Shown here piece by piece: positions 23,062 to 23,930 of a stretch of DNA of 23,930 bases. The stretch is taken from assembly GCA_015065205.1 (NCBI GenBank), contig SVQS01000011.1, positions 1 through 23,930 of the forward strand, read 5' to 3'. The position numbers and the translations under genes were made by a program. Under the pieces are notes generated by a model that ran no database searches, was not told the DNA's origin, and saw only the letters and a program-made list of their open reading frames with translations. Source of the stretch: Oscillospiraceae bacterium (lineage in GTDB: Bacteria; Bacillota; Clostridia; Oscillospirales; CAG-272). Position 1 is the first letter of the stretch. The number at the start of each line of letters is the position of its first letter.

Positions 23062-23930
23062 ATGAGAGGAACAAAAGAAAAAACGACGTCGTCCTCGGCG
23101 GGGCTAAATACTGCCGAGGTGTTGCAAGCGCGACGCGAGTATGGAGAAAATATCTTATCACGGCAAAAGCGCAAAAGCTTTTTGCGGCAGTTTCTCGGTA
23201 ACCTCAATGACCCTGTCATTCGCATTTTGCTCGCGGCTTTGGGCGTTCATCTGCTTCTGTTATTCGGCAACGGCGACCTCGCCGAGACCATTGGAATCGG
23301 CATCGCGGTCTTTCTTGCCACCTTTATCTCCACTCTTTCGGAATACGGTTCGGCGCGCGCCTTTGAGCGGCTCGAGCAGGACGCAGGAAAAATTCTCTGC
23401 CGTGTTCGCAGAGACGGAAGCGTGAAAGAGATCCCTATTCGCGAGGTGGTGGTAGGAGACGTCGTTCTCTTGAGTGCAGGAGATGCCATTCCCGCCGACG
23501 GGCGGATGCTTGCAGGCGCGCTGTGCGCCGATCAATCAGCCATGACGGGTGAGAGCCGCGAGGTGCGCAAGTACCCGATGGAAGCATCGGCAATGACACC
23601 CGACTCTCCTATGGCGCTCTTTCGGGGATGCACCGTGACCGAGGGCGGTGGCGAGATGCTTGTCACCGCGGTGGGAGATGCTACCTTTTTGGGAGAGATC
23701 TCACGCGAAATTCAAACCGAAACGAGAGAGAGCCCCCTCAAGCGCAGACTCACAAAGCTTGCAAAACAGATCAGCATCTTTGGTTATGTTGCCGCGGCGC
23801 TCGTGGCGGCGGCGTATCTCTTTAACACCTTTGTTATCAGCAGCGGCTGGCAACGCGAGCTCATTTACATCAAGCTGACCGACCTGCCCTACCTGCTCTC
23901 AAACCTCTTGCACGCCTTTACCTTGGCGGT
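23062..23930 (+). CDS. Cation-transporting P-type ATPase, calcium-pump type (3' partial)
   Basis: This is the first 289 codons of an integral membrane cation pump; the frame is still open at the window end. The N-terminal NTAEVLQARREYGENIL (16-32) is the typical cation ATPase N-domain. Two membrane helices lie at about 51-70 and 73-93. The actuator domain carries VGDVVLLSAGDAIPADGR (131-148) and the dephosphorylation loop TGES at 162-165. A third helix starts near 238. This pattern fits the P2-type (Ca2+ or related) pumps. The DKTG phosphorylation site lies beyond the window, so the ion is unproven. GGGAGG is 6 nt upstream of the ATG. No clear promoter was seen between it and the preceding terminator. 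Confidence 0.9.
   Translation, partial: MRGTKEKTTSSSAGLNTAEVLQARREYGENILSRQKRKSFLRQFLGNLNDPVIRILLAALGVHLLLLFGNGDLAETIGIGIAVFLATFISTLSEYGSARAFERLEQDAGKILCRVRRDGSVKEIPIREVVVGDVVLLSAGDAIPADGRMLAGALCADQSAMTGESREVRKYPMEASAMTPDSPMALFRGCTVTEGGGEMLVTAVGDATFLGEISREIQTETRESPLKRRLTKLAKQISIFGYVAAALVAAAYLFNTFVISSGWQRELIYIKLTDLPYLLSNLLHAFTLA

Overview
The window looks like chromosomal DNA from a spore-forming member of the Clostridia (Bacillota), probably an uncultured gut lineage. The reasons are a SpoVAF/GerA-type spore protein, a DUF1934 protein, a YerC-type TrpR-like regulator, strong AGGAGG-type ribosome binding sites, and a palindromic intergenic repeat of a type common in gut Firmicutes. The taxonomy is inference from gene content. 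No rRNA, tRNA, CRISPR array, transposase or prophage gene was seen.

Layout. 1-4224 (+): the 3' part of an FtsK/SpoIIIE DNA translocase, then a two-HKD cardiolipin synthase. 4230-4366: a structured intergenic element ending in an 18-bp perfect hairpin. 4458-6060: a divergent pair, an FkbM-type methyltransferase (-) and a HIT-family hydrolase (+), each with its own good sigma-A-type promoter. 6101-8653: an S1-domain RNA-binding protein (-) and, divergently, a stand-alone spoVAF-like gene preceded by a sigma-G-like promoter. 8708-11470 (all -): Nudix hydrolase and DUF1934 protein (ATGA overlap), then an AT-rich insertion-like segment with a lipoprotein, a second 96-bp copy of the DUF1934 3' end, and a small membrane protein. 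11608-11737: a MITE-like palindromic repeat between a promoter and its gene. 11816-14394 (+): a TcdA/ThiF-type dehydratase closely coupled to a GH127 beta-L-arabinofuranosidase-like enzyme. 14491-20240 (+): YerC, a methyltransferase, Hsp33, a ROK sugar kinase, a Gfo/Idh/MocA oxidoreductase and two tandem paralogous TIM-barrel sugar isomerases/epimerases. 20406-22963 (+): two tandem paralogous XRE-family regulators, each with its own promoter and the same palindrome at the same place. 23062 to the end (+): the start of a cation-transporting P-type ATPase.

How the genes may work together. The GH127 enzyme, ROK kinase, Gfo/Idh/MocA enzyme and the two isomerases suggest a cytoplasmic carbohydrate-conversion module, although no transporter is in view. 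Hsp33, YerC and the methyltransferase are housekeeping or stress genes on the same strand. The most unusual features are the duplicated DUF1934 tail beside the lipoprotein, the shared CACCGGTG site at the start of both regulator transcripts, the sigma-G-like promoter of the orphan spoVAF-like gene, and the palindromic repeat in the presumed leader of the TcdA gene.
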